Assembly (NCBI RefSeq): GCF_036884655.1
Contig: NC_088327.1
Location: 18,376,001-18,440,000 of the forward strand
DNA from: Musa acuminata AAA Group
Lineage: Eukaryota > Streptophyta > Magnoliopsida > Zingiberales > Musaceae
DNA length: 64,000 nucleotides
Direction: 5' to 3'
Shown piece after piece: positions 12,601 to 22,973 of this stretch; within the stretch, counting starts at the first letter, position 1; every line of letters begins with the position of its first letter. The position numbers and the translations under genes are program-made. The notes below the pieces were generated by a model, which was given only the letters and a program-made list of their open reading frames with translations, made no database searches and was not told the origin of the DNA.

Positions 12601-15600
12601 GGACAACACGATGGGGGAGGTAGGGTCGAGAGCTATTGGAAGCTCCATTTCGGTGAATAACACGACGACAAGAAAAGCTATTGATTCAAGGAGTAAATGT
12701 CAAGGCACCATTGAGGCGGGTCTTCCGTGTGTGCATCGAATTTTACATCGAATAAAAGCCTTGGTTATCAGCATATGGGGGTTGTGTACCATTAAGGGGG
12801 AATTCTGAGCGCAAGTACTAATGAGTTCTATAGGGAAGACTTGATTTTACAGAGGTATGATCGGAGCGACTAGAGAATTAGACTGCTCCAAAGCTCATAT
12901 TCGCTTAAGAGAACCCGACAAGTCAAAAAACTAGGTCGAGTAAACGAATGTTGTTACCAAGGACGCAAAAAAGAATGGAATTGATGTGAGCCCTGTAATA
13001 TGATGGTAGAGGCCATGCATGAGAGTTGCAGTCTATCTTTCCATTGACTAAGAGGAACTGTTCGGAGAACACAGAGGTGTTGAAGCAGGTGGTCGAAAGG
13101 GGTGAGAAAGCGATGAGTCTAAGAGGAACTTAGCTACCCAAAACCAAGCGTCGATTAGAATAGAGGTGACTCGGAAGAGTGCCACAATGTCGCAGAAGCA
13201 GATCTACCAATCGCAAAGAAAAGGACATAAATGCGAGGTGACAGATAGTAGGGCCACGGGTATGATAGCGATATGGTACCACAGAGGCGAGACTTCCATG
13301 AAGTCATCGATTCCTTGCTCTCATTAGAGGGAGAGCGCTTGGTCGTGAAAAGGGTCGAGGAGGTGAATAATACAGAGGAAAACTCCAAGTACCAAGATAA
13401 GGTTGAAGGGCAGAGGCCAGAGAACTTCGTAAGACTAGTGTCAACGGGCTTATCATCAAAATAATCAAAAGTGGGGGCACTTTGGGTTGATGCAGGAGTG
13501 CTCGACCAGGGAACGAAGTATACAATACACGGTGTTGTACCTTTTCTACTTAAAGGAGTAGGCGACAAAAATGATGAAGAAGATGATACAATCCCAAAGG
13601 CGACCAAAATTATTAAAGACTTGCTTCAAGTCAAGGTAAAATTTTGCCCTTTTCAAGCAAAGCTTCTTGCATTCCAGAAGTTTAATGGCAATGAGGAAGC
13701 GAATCACAGTAACTAACTCAAGGCAAGGAGTACAAAAACTTCGGGTGCTTCAGAAAAGCAGGCGAAGGCTAGTAATCAGCTCGATGTATGGAGTACAACT
13801 TTTGAGGAGGTAGGCGAAGTTAAGTAACCTTTGCCTTCTCAACTCTTTAAGAGAATGGGCGAAACCAAGTACCCCAGTTTCCACATTTATCCAGTAGAGG
13901 AGCTATATAAAGGTTCAAAGACCCTTTGAAAAAACTTAATGGAAGATAACAGTTGTCAAATCCTCACCAATGGTGATCGATTCTACCAAGAGTAGATTGT
14001 TTGCTTTATTTCTCAATAAAATGTCAATCGAAAGCAAAAGTGATACAAACCTACTTGGAGGCGACAACTAAGTAGAAAAGGAATTGATGGGCAAATTTTG
14101 CGAAAGAAAGGCCTTAAAAATTTTAAAGTCTATGAGGCGATGCTCGTTAAAACTCCAACAGACATCCAACCAACTTAAGCGGCGCGAGATGTTGGAGAGA
14201 CTAACGTACAACAAGGAAGGTTTTTCCTTAATATAAAGGATCTGTAAGAACCAACAAAGATCAGCACAACACGACCAACCCCACACTAGAGCTAAAGTCA
14301 TTGGCGAGTTAAAGCAACGTAGCGGATCAAAGTTTAACTACTCAACAACAGCGTCGGAGAGTAGCTAAGAGCTAAGAGGCATATTTCAACTGGAGCAAAA
14401 GATTGAAGATTTAGCAAAGGTGAGAAGATGCAGCATCCGCAAAGGCTTTGATGAGGACATTGAAGGAATAAGTGGAGGAGAATATCACAAACAAAGCTAT
14501 AAACAAGGTGTTTGACGTAATGTTCATGAATGTCCGTGTCTTTCGATTTTGTTCATACTTTACACACAATTTAGTTGGCCTTTATAGTCGTTTCAGGCTT
14601 ATAAACGTAAGTTGTGTGCAATCATCATGCAAAAGCAAAACTGCCCAGAAATAGGTCATCCAGGTAGGCATTTTGGAGGTTTACTAGCTCCACAGAGTGG
14701 TGTGGAGTGTCAACCAGCATAGCACCCAAGAACTACCAGGGTAGCATATGGCTGGATAAGCCTTTGGGGTAATGTCTAGGGCTAGTTTATTGCCTTGTTC
14801 CACAACAGTGTCATGTGAGCACTTGTGGGGGCTTTTGGCCACGACGAACCATCTTGGACCCTTAGTCGCACGACCGTTTAGAGCTTGCAAAGTCTATGTT
14901 TGTAATTTGTATTGTCTATCAAGTGTTTCCTGAAATGACTGCTTGTGGGATTCTGAGTTTCTTCTAACCTCTTTTGCAAGTCCTTAAGGGACTATAAGAG
15001 GTTTCGAGGAGGTTGACCTTTTGCGAACGGATAGCAAGGATACCGCATGACTTAGGCAAAAGTAGCTAAGTCTGTAACATGACGAAGCATAGAGGATCAA
15101 TAGGGGCACGTGCTACATGTGCTCCTTCCTTTGGCAAGCAAGAGAATCCAAATGGATCAAGAAAGGTCTAATAATCGATCGTATGCTGAGCCCATTCCTT
15201 TAGAACGCTCGCCACCACAGCAGGCTCATGAATGGCCTTCTCGTTGAGTGGCTCTAGCTTCACAGTAGCCACGAAGGTTAATTCCCCTTTTCGTACCCCT
15301 TTCTTCAACTGTAATGTCGATATCTATTAGGGTTCCTTGGTTCCTCTCCGAGAGACGGGAACCACGCAGGGGTCGTCGCCTCCTATTAAACATAGGGAGT
15401 TTAGGAACAACATTGGCACCAACTTCGCTGCGTGCATGAACTTCATTCCGAGAATCACTTGGAAGTCGTATAGTGGCACCGCCATCATGTTTGTGCACTC
15501 ACTCTATGTTCCAATCTTGATGGGGATTCCCTTTGCTAGCCCGGAGATTTGCTTGGCCTCCAAGTTCACCGCCTTCATCCGACTTGGATTCTTCTCCAAG

Positions 15601-18600
15601 ATCAGCCTAAGTCGCTTTGCTTCTCGATCGACAATAAAGTTGTGAGTAGCGCCCGTGTCCACCATTGCACGGGTTGTTTGGCCATTGAGCTTGATGTCCA
15701 CGTACATTAGCTCGCTATTCCCTGCTTTCTGTGGCTTTGACTTCATGTTCTCCCTCACTTGACCCCCGCAATGCATTCAACAAACGCATTGCTTCAATTT
15801 GAGATCCTTGCGACTCCTCGTCGTCGCTGCTGGATTTTGAACTACTCGAACTAAGAGCGACGGTCTTGCCCTTGTCCGATTTGGGGGGGTGGATTGAAGC
15901 TGTTAAGGCATTAAGTGCTTGTTTCTATAAGCACTCCCTCACCATGTGCATCCACCAGGTTTTGGGGCCTTGTCTTTTGAGCTTGGCCCTTTGTGGGAAT
16001 TCTTCTTTCTTTGTCCGCCCCCGAACTCCTTCCCTCGAGAATATTTCGGTGGGCAATTTCCTGAAGATTATTTCTTTTTCCCCGAGTCCTCCGACGAAAC
16101 AAAGTCAGTGAGCCTTTCCGTGGCCGCCATTGCCCCGATCAAATCGGTGACATTCCTTCGATGCAATTCCTGTTGTACCCACAGCTTCAGGCCATCGAGG
16201 AAGCTAAACAGCTTATCCTTTTCAGCAAGGTTTGTCGTACTGTACCGTACCGGCGTTTCGACCCGGGCTCGGTACGGTACCGATGAACTGGGCGGTACAT
16301 CAGGGCGTATCGAGCGGTACACCCTGGTGTACCGAACAATTTTATACCTTTTCATACTATAGCAGTGCTACAGTATAGTACTGTAGCACTGTAGCGGTAC
16401 CGGACGGTCCACGTACCGGTAACCTGTCGGACCGGTACATACCGCCCGGTACGGGCGGTATGCTTCGGTATGGCATACCTTGCTTTTCAGACATGTCCTG
16501 TATGTCCAACATCAGTGCGGAAAATTGCTTCACGTAGTCCCGAATGAAAGTACTTTAGCGGAGTTGTCTCAGCTTCCTCCTTGTGACGAACTCTGTGTTC
16601 TCGGGTAGGAACTGAGTTTTCAACCCCCGCTTCAAGTCCTCCCATGTGTCCACTCGACACCACCTTGTTGGATCTCCTCCCAATGGGTTCGCCACCAAAG
16701 TTTTGCATCCTCATTCAGATACATGGTTGCTATTGAAACTTTGGTATCTTCATAATCAAAAGTACTATTCCATGTCAAAAAAAAAATTCTTGAACTCCTT
16801 TGTGTTCCTAGCACCTCCATAGCAATGAGGCTCAGGTAACCTCAAGTTTTGTGGCGGTGCAACACGGGTGTTGCTCCCTCTCGCATTTAGTGCCCTTATG
16901 AGCGCTCACTCTGAAAGTGAGTTCCGCCATGACTTCGTGCAGATGTTGCACAGAGTCTTTGGTGTCTTCCGTCAATCGATTGACTAGGGACTCGACCTTG
17001 TCAATTCGAGATTCTACTTCTTCTTGCGAGCTCTCTACCCCAAGAAGACTTCTTTGGCCTTAGTAGAGTTCCTCCAAGCTCACTTTAAGAACATCTAGGC
17101 GGGTTTCCGCCGTTGTGAGTCTCTTCTTGTGACTATTTTTCCCGGTTGGCACCAGATTGCGCCTCCTCCGCTCGCGGAGAGTAGCCAACTTCTCGCTCGT
17201 CATATTCGTTGCCACGTTTCTCCTAAGAGCGAGTTTGCACTTGCAACTCACCTGCGACTGCTTGGGGCAATGGTCCGGCTTGCCCCATCTTGCTCGATTT
17301 GCCATGATGCTTTGCCATTGCGAGATTGCGAAATTTCTTCGCTGCTTGCTCGAATTGCTTGCCCGTTCTCATACCACAATGTCACGAACTTAGCTAGAAT
17401 TATCTAAATCATATGACACCCTTACGACAAAGTCACTGACTTAACTGGAGTTTCCTAAGTCGTGAAACACCCTTACGCCAACTCCTCAGACTTAGCTGGG
17501 ATTGCCTAAGTCATGAGGCGCCCTTACAACATATACGTTCGCAAAGGGTCAACCTAGTTGCAACCTCGTACAAGTCCCGAAGGACCTGTAAAACAGAAAG
17601 TTGATTAGTTTGAAAACGAGCGACGGACAAGTCCCGACATCTCGCGAAGAGAGAAGATTTACAAGCAATTCAACGGGCACCTTGAGTGTAAGAGAGAAAA
17701 GAGAGGAAGGAGAAAGCAAGGACTTTAGAATGTTGAACGAATGGTTGCAAGTCCACAAACAACTACTAACCGGATGTCGGGCGCAAAGACAAGTTCCCGT
17801 CAAGTTAACGTGCGAACTTACGAAGATTGTTCAACGCCCGACACTACCCCGAAGCCCCATCCCCCATGGTGCCACTCGGGAGGTTCCAGGGTACTGAGAT
17901 GGCTAACGTTTCGTGTGAGGCTGCGATCTGCAAAAAACAGGCCGTAGCACGCGAAAACGAAGCCATTTTGGGGAAGTTTGGCCCGACGCGGCGAGTGGTC
18001 GCACTGCAACGCTGCGAACTATCGTTGCTTACATTTTTCAAGTAAAAACACACAAAACCAAGGCAAAACATGCTGCCATGTATCTGTACAAGCATGCAAA
18101 AGCGACGAACGGTTCGTTGAACGAAGTTGTTGTGGGTGCGCGATGACCGTTAATGACAGGTCGAACTCAATTTGTTCAGCATGTCTTGGGCATACCTATG
18201 TGACCTCTTTTATGATGGGTGCTTACGGAGGGGAAGGGGGTGGGGAGGGGGTTGGTGTTACACAATCCATTTAGTAAGAACTGATCATAACCACCCTTGC
18301 TAATCCCAGGCTACTGTATTTGTTTGTTACACCGATTAGACCCGTCATTGCTTGTTATCGTGTTATTTTGTCTGTTTAGCTCGACTACATGTCGACCAAT
18401 AGTTTGGCCACATGGCGACGAGGCCCTTGCTAAGCAAACAACAATAATGATGGCATAGAGTATTGGCGGGTCAACCACATAAGGTGCCGACGGGCTAGCC
18501 ACGTCACTTTTACCATAATAGTTCCCATGATAGCAAAAGGGAAAAACCACGTGCTGCAATGATACATTTAGGGCTATTTAAAAGGCATAACAAAATGGAT

Positions 18601-21600
18601 ACATTAACATAATACTACAGCCTGTGGTTGTAGTGAGTCTATGACCAGATAGTAGAACAGAAAAATGCAACTTTGTTTTTGTACAAAAAACAAATACATT
18701 TCAAGCAAAACAATTTTTAGAAATAAAGATATCTTCCTTTGTATTGTGTATTTTGTTTATTTCTAACATAAAATTGGTATCAGGAAAAAAATCACAAAAG
18801 TGGTATTTTCAAGCCTATTTCTCATATTATTCTCTGAGAAGGTTTGAATTGATTATATTAAGAAGCCTTTGTTATCACAATACTAAGAAAAAAGACCTTA
18901 ATCCAAATTTGTGCAATCTAAATGTTCTAAATTTATGCAACACCTCGCATGATAAGGTACAAACTGCATTACAGATGCAGAAAAATTGCTTCTGCCAGAA
19001 TATTGATTTTGGAAAGAGAAAAAGAGAACCAAATGTGGAGGAGAAAAATGGTACGATAAGGAGATTAAGAAACTAAGGTCACATTTAAATGTGGAACAAA
19101 GCAGAGGATGAGGACTATGAGCAATTCAGAAACTAGAAGATTTTTCTAATGGATATATGAATAAGCGATACCCAACAAATTGAGAATATTCCACGAACAT
19201 ATTCTATTCATAAATGGAAGTAAGAGTGTGTTTTAGTTGATCAGATCTGGAAATTATGGATCAAAATGTAATTTTCGATAAAACAAGGTGTTTTTGTCAT
19301 ATTATGATAATGAACAGTTCAATATGTTATTTTCTCTTCTCTTTCCTTCTCAATGTAGGTGGAGATGGTACTCCATCTGTTGAAATTATCCAACCAAAGG
19401 GAAACGCGAACCATGAAATTAGTTCCTTCATAGAACTTCTTTAATGCAATATAAGGCAAAATTATGATCAAGCAGAACCATGTTTCTGATTTGTCATTCG
19501 AATGTTTTTTTATTTCTACCAAAGAGAGATAAGTATGGAAGTGATTAGTTGTCTTTTGGGTCAAGAAAATTAAAAGGAAAAAAGCAAATCCAGTATACGA
19601 GGCTCCTACCAGTTTGAGGTTTATTTTCTCAATCTGTATACAAAACTGAAAGTAGAATTAATGTTGTCTGATATTATTTTTGGGTGCAAAGCACCACTAA
19701 CAAGGAGGAACAACGGCATAAAAAAATTCAACAGTTAAAACTTATTTCTGATAGATACTGCAAAATTATTTATAGTTTTCACAAGATTACCATAAGTTCC
19801 AATCTAATTTTCATACAATGGGTAAAACTAACTAATCTTAGCATAGCTCGATTAGAAAAAGATCAAACCATAATATTATCATATGAATTAGAAATGAGTG
19901 AACCCAGTGCATGAGGCTCCATTAGTGTGGTGTCTAGCGAGCATCAATGTATACAACTCTTATTGTCAAGCTCACAAGCAATAAATGGTCAAATTATCCA
20001 AAACTCAAACAAAAGTGGAATTTATTGCTAAAGCAATTAATATTTGCAGTCACCAAACTCAGAAATTAAATATTTAAAAAAGCATCACCTATAAGCATTT
20101 CATTAAAATGTTTGTATACATACTTCAAAATCTGTAAACAAATATGCTAAAAATTCAAGTTCTAGAAAAAAAGGACATATGCTGAAATGACTGTCAATAA
20201 TGGTAATTGTTATTATATTGCTATGACATGAGATATGAAGATATATTTTATGCAGTTTAGGCAGTCCATGATCATCATATGTAACTTAAATAATCATAAT
20301 AACCATTAACATAATTAACTGTCACTCACAAAAACTTTTAATCACATACAAAATGAAACAACAGGAGGTATTCAATTTCACACTAAGTGAAAATTCCAAA
20401 TTGCAAGTATTGATATTTCTAGATGCCAAATCTCTAGATAATAACAGAATGTCATGCATATACCATAGATTAGCAAAAATAAGTGTAGATGATATATTAA
20501 CCCTAATATGTCTTGAAATATCTGCAATAGTGCAATGTACCAAGAAGCTGCTGAAGTGTCCACTTTGACACAAACATGGCAAGTGTAAGTGTCAGCACCC
20601 TTTCATAGTTCAAAATGCACTATTTTTAAAGATGGATTAGTGTATACCTGTCCAGATGGAGGTACGTCAATGACAGAGTGTGGAATATTTCTTTCAGTAT
20701 CCACTATTAAGTCATCTGGATCCTCTCCATCCTTCCTTCTCTTTGTGAAACTCATTCGATTCTTATTTGGAGGCCAAAAATTCCTCAAGAGCATCCATAA
20801 GGATCCCCTTGTCCTATTAATTCCATAAGAATTTGCTGCAAAATCACCAAATTTCATATTGAAAGACCCAAAGGCGGTGCATGCTTCTTGACATCCTTTG
20901 TCCCCAAAAGAGTCCTCAAGAATAGCTGGTGCTTCTGTAACTCTGCTGGAATGATGTGGCCCAGCTTTCTCATAGCCATGATCTGGGTATTTCAGACCAT
21001 TCGTTGGCAAGACTTCTTCAGTTTTTAGTTCAACAATTTCAACACCATTTGTTGTGGAATTAAGGAACCTTTTCATAATGCTACCACTAGAATCATAATA
21101 TAACTGATTTTCCCTAAGATCACCGCCTGAAAGAAATAATGCTAACCCATCTCTATCATGCTCATTTAAGTTCATAGATGGAGATGTCCCGTTGAAATCT
21201 TCCATTGCAGAATCTTTTACAGTTTTTTCGACCTGACTAATTTGTTCCCTTATTGCTCTTATAAATTGTCTGAATTTGGAAATTGCATTTTCCCTTGAAT
21301 TTGATGTATCAGATAATGCAGCTAAAGTGACTGCCCTCTCAAAGTCCTCCAACTGGGGATTAAAAAGAGAAAACAATCCATTTAACCATACTGGAGTCTG
21401 AAAGAAATTCAATGCACTACATATGAGCTTGAATTATCCTTACCTGCCATCTGGCTGTTTCAAGACAAGTAACAAGATCCCTCTTATGATACTCGATTGA
21501 ACTAAGAAGTTTAGCATCCAAGGAATCCCCTTGAGCAGATTTCTGTTCATGCGATAGTATTCGGAATACCGATTCCATCCTGCATATTTATGATAAAGTA

Positions 21601-22973
21601 TCCTTAACTCACCTAAAATATTGAGAATTACATGTGTGATTACACGTAGACAAAGATCAATGATCCTTTTTATGTGTGTAGCTGCAAGTAGGAGAGAACT
21701 ATGAAGTAAATGGTGACTCAAGAACCACAATCTTATTATTTGAGGGAAAAGCAGAACAATAGCAACTAAAATTCATGTAACATTCCGCTATCATATTTCG
21801 GTTATAGTGTAACTTTTTCGCTAAGCAAGAAATTTGTTTTGAATATTCGGACAAACAGAGATTTTATTACTGGAATTTTATTTTTAGTGCCAAGGTGATG
21901 TGAAAGAGGCTTAAATGTCTTGTATTAATAGGCTACTAGTCCCATAATCTAACAGTATCTCTGACTCAACTCAAACTAGGATTAGCTCCTTATTACAGAA
22001 TGGTATGTGTTCATGTAGATAGGTACTGCTGCAGTACAATGAAGCTGCATGCATACCGCTTGTGCATTAACTACAATAAAAGTAGAAAAATTGTTTCCAT
22101 GATACAACAAATGTAGTATGAGTCCCTAATTTCTGAAAATTTAGCTACATTCATAATTGGATATAATTTAATATAATCTTCAAAAACACAAACTACAATA
22201 GAAGATAATGAACTTCTTTAAACTATCAGAGGAAATATATATATGCTAGTTTGCAAAATCCATTTTTCACAGAAATACATCATTCTCAGCTCAAGGGTGT
22301 CTAACAATACACAAAGAAATGTAGCAGAGCGATCAGATATGTGTCTGTAAGAACATAAGTATTCAGATATGCAAATCAGGTATTAATTATATGCAAATAA
22401 ATGGGAATAAAGGATTTAGTACAATGAGGTAGTCCTAAGGCTTGTTGATCACCCAGGCGCTACCCCATGAGTTAAGCAACCATCAGTAACAACGATAACC
22501 ATAACACAGAGGGAAGGGAAGTGAGAATCGGTGCATAAGAAGAATCAATCTTGGTCTATAATTATACTTGTGTCGTGTTTGGAAGAATTTAGAGAGGAAA
22601 ATTACCAGAAAGTATTTTCAACCTTCAACCCTCATCCTAATGGTCGGGAGAGCATAGATCACTAAAAGGAACAATATTTTCTCCATTAAATCACAGAAAA
22701 CAGGACAAAGTATTAGAATTCTAAAAAAGAATCGTCATTGACGATACGATCATTCTCGGATATTCAGAACCGAAAGCAAATTTTATAGGGACTAATCAAA
22801 ACTAGAAAGCAGCAATTTCTTTCGAAATAGAGCAAATTCTCCAAAGCCTAACAAGAATGACCGCATAATTGAGCTTAAAATGAGAGAAAAAACCTATCGG
22901 CCGAATCTTGCACCACTTCGGCAGCAGAAAACAAGGGATCTGACTCCCATCTCCCGAAACTCTCCGCCATCAT
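3681..22973 (-). CDS. Syntaxin-6-N-domain membrane protein (plant syntaxin/t-SNARE family), five exons
   Basis: Exons on the minus strand are 22973-22894, 21579-21444, 21352-20648, 4083-3930 and 3697-3681. All four introns have GT..AG ends and the phases agree, giving 363 residues. The N-terminal part ([20 protein letters not shown] ... ILSHEQKS ... [18 protein letters not shown]) matches the helical syntaxin-6 N-terminal domain. The C-terminal part ([20 protein letters not shown], then a hydrophobic run ending LAFICL) resembles the tail-anchor region of plant proteins like Arabidopsis AT2G18860/AT4G30240. I see no canonical SNARE motif. A role in trans-Golgi or endosomal trafficking is inferred from the family. 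The last exon is only 17 bp and is called from a long polypyrimidine tract plus AG and a fitting phase, so it is the least certain. Intron 3 (4084-20647) is about 16.6 kb and filled with LTR elements. Confidence 0.78.
4463..4757. repeat. Left direct repeat (LTR-like) of the outermost intron element
   Basis: This stretch, beginning with a GGACTCAATTTGTTCAG-type sequence and ending near TTTAGAGTGCTCACGG, recurs in the same orientation at 18161-18488 with clear but imperfect identity (substitutions and small indels). The two copies are about 13.7 kb apart and bracket all other intron insertions. This suggests the degraded LTRs of an old element, although the exact TG..CA ends are not clear. Confidence 0.55.
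5062..5526. repeat. 64-bp tandem repeat
   Basis: An 'agaggc(c)' landmark recurs at 5127, 5191, 5255, 5319, 5383, 5447 and 5511, exactly 64 bp apart, within diverged units of the form cacaaaggg..caa..ggcca..tggcgctaggg..gaagaggccaagcgtgac. An eighth, weaker unit lies around 5063. The array is cut at 5526 by the LTR element that starts at 5527. A repeat-like sequence (gacgaagcatagaggatcaa...) resumes at 15083 on the other side of that element. The ORFs across this array follow from the 64-bp unit and show no gene-like features. Confidence 0.85.
5527..6171 (+). repeat. 5' LTR of the coding-poor element
   Basis: This 645-bp LTR matches 14483-15079 over most of its length, including the shared stretch around 'gtccgtgtctttcgattt'. 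The left LTR retains the TGTCAC start. Confidence 0.75.
6236..6997 (+). repeat. 5' LTR of the gypsy chromovirus
   Basis: A 762-bp LTR with TGTCACG/CGTGACA ends, strongly similar to 10907-11684 and, inverted, to 17380-18158. ORFs at 6179-6646 and 10892-11168 are repeated only because the LTR is repeated. Confidence 0.85.
7001..7013 (+). promoter_or_regulatory. Primer binding site (tRNA-iMet) of the gypsy element
   Basis: TGGTATCAGAGCG lies 3 bp after the left LTR; this is the standard plant initiator tRNA-Met complementary site that primes minus-strand DNA synthesis. Confidence 0.88.
7057..8615 (+). pseudogene. Gypsy gag and protease remnant
   Basis: Gag is broken into several frames. A CCHC-type knuckle ([14 protein letters not shown]) is readable near 8200-8242, and the retroviral-type aspartic protease motif [12 protein letters not shown] near 8500-8535, in the frame 8430-8615. 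A TAG stop ends that frame just before the reverse transcriptase part. The same gag and protease sequence recurs inverted at 15504-17305. Confidence 0.75.
8628..10013 (+). pseudogene. Gypsy reverse transcriptase and partial RNase H
   Basis: RT motifs are visible in order: [35 protein letters not shown] and the catalytic [14 protein letters not shown] at 9351 interrupts the conserved SGYxQVRI segment, probably from a Trp codon, and a shift occurs after 9755. The RNase H start ([12 protein letters not shown] type sequence near 9950-9990) is present, but the rest of RNase H is missing. Confidence 0.8.
10018..10895 (+). pseudogene. Gypsy integrase end and chromodomain
   Basis: The frame 10020-10343 shows the end of the integrase core ([20 protein letters not shown]). 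Downstream pieces show the GPF-type linker ([20 protein letters not shown]). The frame at 10587-10895 carries a chromodomain ([20 protein letters not shown]). Chromodomains at the integrase end define chromoviruses and are thought to steer insertion toward modified chromatin. The integrase N-terminal zinc finger and the first catalytic Asp are deleted. Confidence 0.78.
10907..11684 (+). repeat. 3' LTR of the gypsy chromovirus
   Basis: A 778-bp LTR preceded by a purine tract. It starts TATCACG, where the left LTR has TGTCACG, a G-to-A change typical of decay. Confidence 0.82.
11685..14482 (+). other. Internal region of the coding-poor LTR element; no gene seen
   Basis: Scattered short ORFs (for example 13471-13716) carry no retroelement or cellular motif. 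The sequence is purine-rich with recurring 'aggcgaag' type segments near 13750-13870. It ends in the purine tract before the right LTR. Confidence 0.55.
14483..15079 (+). repeat. 3' LTR of the coding-poor element
   Basis: A 597-bp LTR matching 5527-6171, with a candidate target duplication TGAC directly after it. Confidence 0.75.
15504..15776 (-). pseudogene. Protease fragment of the reversed gypsy copy
   Basis: A 90-codon open frame containing the aspartic protease motif DTGATHNF. It aligns with forward frame 8430-8670 and lacks the stop that splits the forward copy there. It is a truncated remnant without reverse transcriptase. Confidence 0.7.
16226..16482. mobile_element. 257-bp MITE with 8-bp target duplication (hAT-like by duplication length)
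   Basis: CTTTTCAG occurs directly on both sides (16218-16225 and 16483-16490), a perfect 8-bp target duplication. The ends are inverted repeats: CAAGGTTTGTCGTAC on the left, and CAAGGTATGCCATAC when the right end is reverse-complemented. The interior is packed with ggtac/gtacc motifs and has a central palindrome around agtgctacagtatagtac. It has no coding capacity. Removing it restores the gag alignment to the other gypsy copy. The 8-bp duplication suggests mobilisation by a hAT-type transposase; this is inference. Confidence 0.8.
17380..18158 (-). repeat. 5' LTR of the reversed gypsy copy
   Basis: A 779-bp inverted match to 6236-6997 and 10907-11684. Confidence 0.82.
18161..18488. repeat. 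Right direct repeat (LTR-like) of the outermost intron element
   Basis: Matches 4463-4757 in the same orientation; contains a G-rich insertion (ggggaagggggtggggaggg, 18228-18247) absent from the left copy. The reversed gypsy copy abuts its left end. Confidence 0.55.
18560..20647. other. Non-repetitive AT-rich remainder of the syntaxin intron
   Basis: I looked for further exons on the minus strand and found none with motif or phase support. ORFs here are short and compositionally AT-driven. Confidence 0.5.

Larger units (their letters stand above)
5527..15079 (+). mobile_element. LTR retrotransposon without recognisable coding region (LARD-like), split by a gypsy element
   Basis: The LTRs are 5527-6171 and 14483-15079; they begin TGTCAC (TATCAC in the right copy) and end GTAACA. 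A degraded tRNA-iMet-type primer site (ttgtatcaaagtggg) follows the left LTR at about 6174. A purine tract (agtggaggagaa) precedes the right LTR. TGAC flanks both ends, a candidate 4-bp target duplication, and the 64-bp tandem repeat continues on either side. After removing the nested gypsy element, the internal part (6172-6235 plus 11685-14482) has no gag or pol motifs, so it appears to be non-autonomous and would have needed proteins from a relative. Its end motifs resemble those of the gypsy element nested within it. Confidence 0.75.
15190..18158 (-). mobile_element. Reversed, 3'-truncated copy of the gypsy chromovirus (5' LTR, gag, protease)
   Basis: Reading the minus strand, the LTR runs 18158-17380 (start TGTCATTAACGG, end CGTGACA). 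It is followed by a degraded primer site (tggtatgagaacg) at 17376-17364, gag remnants, and the protease motif [13 protein letters not shown] in the frame 15776-15504. Homology to the forward copy stops about 15190, equivalent to about position 8965 there, before the reverse transcriptase. There is no right LTR. A MITE sits inside its gag at 16226-16482. Confidence 0.82.
4084..20647 (-). other. Giant third intron of the syntaxin-like gene
   Basis: The donor is the GTATAC that follows the cag ending exon 3 at 20648. The acceptor is TTACAG just before exon 4 at 4083. Both flanking exons are in phase 0, and joining them keeps the reading frame. Roughly 14 kb of the intron (about 4.3-18.6 kb) is repeat-derived. 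The remainder, about 18.6-20.6 kb, is AT-rich sequence without repeats or recognisable exons. Whether the transcript is still spliced across this distance cannot be seen from DNA. Confidence 0.7.

Noticed and set aside
20322..20582. Minus-strand ORF just after exon 3 of the syntaxin-like gene
   Set aside because: No homology to the family, and no matching acceptor/donor pair that preserves frame to exon 4; treated as intron.
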